This document shows, piece after piece, positions 63,285 to 64,000 of a DNA stretch of 64,000 bases (within the stretch, counting starts at the first letter, position 1; every line of letters begins with the position of its first letter). The position numbers were made by a program, and so were the translations under genes. The notes beneath the pieces are model-generated. The model saw only the letters and a program-made list of their open reading frames with translations, was not told the origin of the DNA and did no database searches. Where the stretch lies: NCBI RefSeq assembly GCF_021155765.1, contig NC_060110.1, forward strand, positions 15,398,001 to 15,462,000, written 5' to 3'. This stretch comes from Diprion similis. Taxonomy: Eukaryota; Arthropoda; Insecta; Hymenoptera; Diprionidae.

Positions 63285-63936
63285 TCTAAAACTTTTAGTT
63301 GGTGACTTTAGGAAATGTTGCGAGATTCCTGTAGCATGGTGTCAAATGAAAAATGAATGAGAAACCTGAGAGTAAAAAGTAATAGTAATAATGAAGTGTC
63401 GATTGAAAAATTCAAAATCTTGAGAAGGCTGGATATAAAGTTGGCAGCATAGCCAGTATATCAATTGTTAATGAATTTGAGAGATGCGTTAACATAATTT
63501 AAAAAAGTTATACTGTTAAATATTGTTTATCACGTGGACCATTATCATAATTTGATGCTGAAGCACTATTATAACTTAATTATAGGTAATTAAGTTCATT
63601 TCGTTTAAGGTATTGGAATGTTGACAGGGGTTGTAATTTCGTAATTATTAGACTAATAGTAAAACTGTTGCAATTGCTCCAACTATAGATAAAATGTTCC
63701 TGGAGTCTTGAAACAGAGGCAAAAACGGAATATTTTATCAGAGTTAATTCAGAAGTTCGTCAAGGTAGCCCCAAGGCAATATAGTTGGGGCACCACATAC
63801 ATTACATTGTCACACTTAACATGGAAAAGTTGTAATATTCGTGTGAAAAACTTTGCATTGGCATAAAGTTTCTTATTCCAATTAAACTGGATACCTTACT
63901 GCACGTATTTATAAGGTATATACGGTTGCCTTTAAT

Positions 63937-63942
63937 AATAAA
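63937..63942 (+). terminator. Possible polyadenylation signal of G9a
   Basis: AATAAA about 650 bp after the G9a stop codon, near the window edge. The region 63,285-64,000 shows no other gene and is probably the 3' untranslated region. A nearer variant signal may be used instead. Confidence 0.3.
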
Positions 63943-64000
63943 TTCTTCAAAGGTTGACATGAGTAATCAATGTATAAAACAATGGAATCGAATATACAAG

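Noticed and set aside
1-64000. CRISPR array, bacterial operons or integrated virus genes
   Set aside because: No spaced direct repeats, no bacterial gene organisation and no recognisable viral protein were seen; all supported genes are spliced eukaryotic genes.

Overview
This is a 64-kb piece of an animal nuclear genome: AT-rich, with GT-AG introns, protein genes in 3 to 12 short exons, long gene-poor stretches and several DNA-transposon relics. The gene content (a tandem Golgi carbohydrate sulfotransferase family, a LOTUS-Tudor germline protein, the mitochondrial ATP-synthase subunit DAPIT, a G9a/EHMT histone methyltransferase) points to an insect. Compact introns and AT-richness would suit a hymenopteran, but the species cannot be fixed from the sequence alone.

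Left part (1-29,772), minus strand: five tandem paralogues of a CHST1-7-type carbohydrate sulfotransferase (copies A to E, numbered from the left). B, C, D and E are complete six-exon genes with matching exon lengths and intron phases. A runs off the left edge and carries an apparent 1-nt frameshift. A and C are closest relatives and share introns and upstream DNA. B, D and E share another type of first exon and 5' leader. At least three transposon-like elements sit between the copies. One, flanked by TTAA, can be recognised because copy C preserves the empty site.

Middle (29,773-36,640): about 7 kb with no gene I can support. Right part (36,650-64,000), plus strand: a TDRD5/Tejas-type piRNA-pathway gene (three LOTUS domains, one Tudor domain, then a very long low-complexity tail). 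It is followed by a second long coding block (45,211-49,669) that opens exactly at a splice acceptor with no nearby start codon, so it is probably an alternative 3' part of the same gene. Next comes an unexpected five-exon gene (50,542-52,975) that joins two copies of a coiled-coil module to a DAPIT-like C-terminus. The ordinary 53-aa DAPIT gene lies 0.9 kb downstream in the same orientation and has the equivalent intron at the same residue and phase. The window ends with a complete twelve-exon G9a/EHMT gene encoding about 1,300 aa, with a fold-back element in one SET-domain intron.

The genes do not form one pathway. The sulfotransferases decorate glycans in the Golgi, the LOTUS-Tudor protein would act in germ granules, DAPIT and its fused relative point to the mitochondrial ATP synthase, and G9a methylates histone H3K9. 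The strongest candidate for something undescribed is the coiled-coil/DAPIT fusion gene. All exon joins were made by hand from splice consensus, reading phase and paralogue comparison; there is no transcript evidence here.
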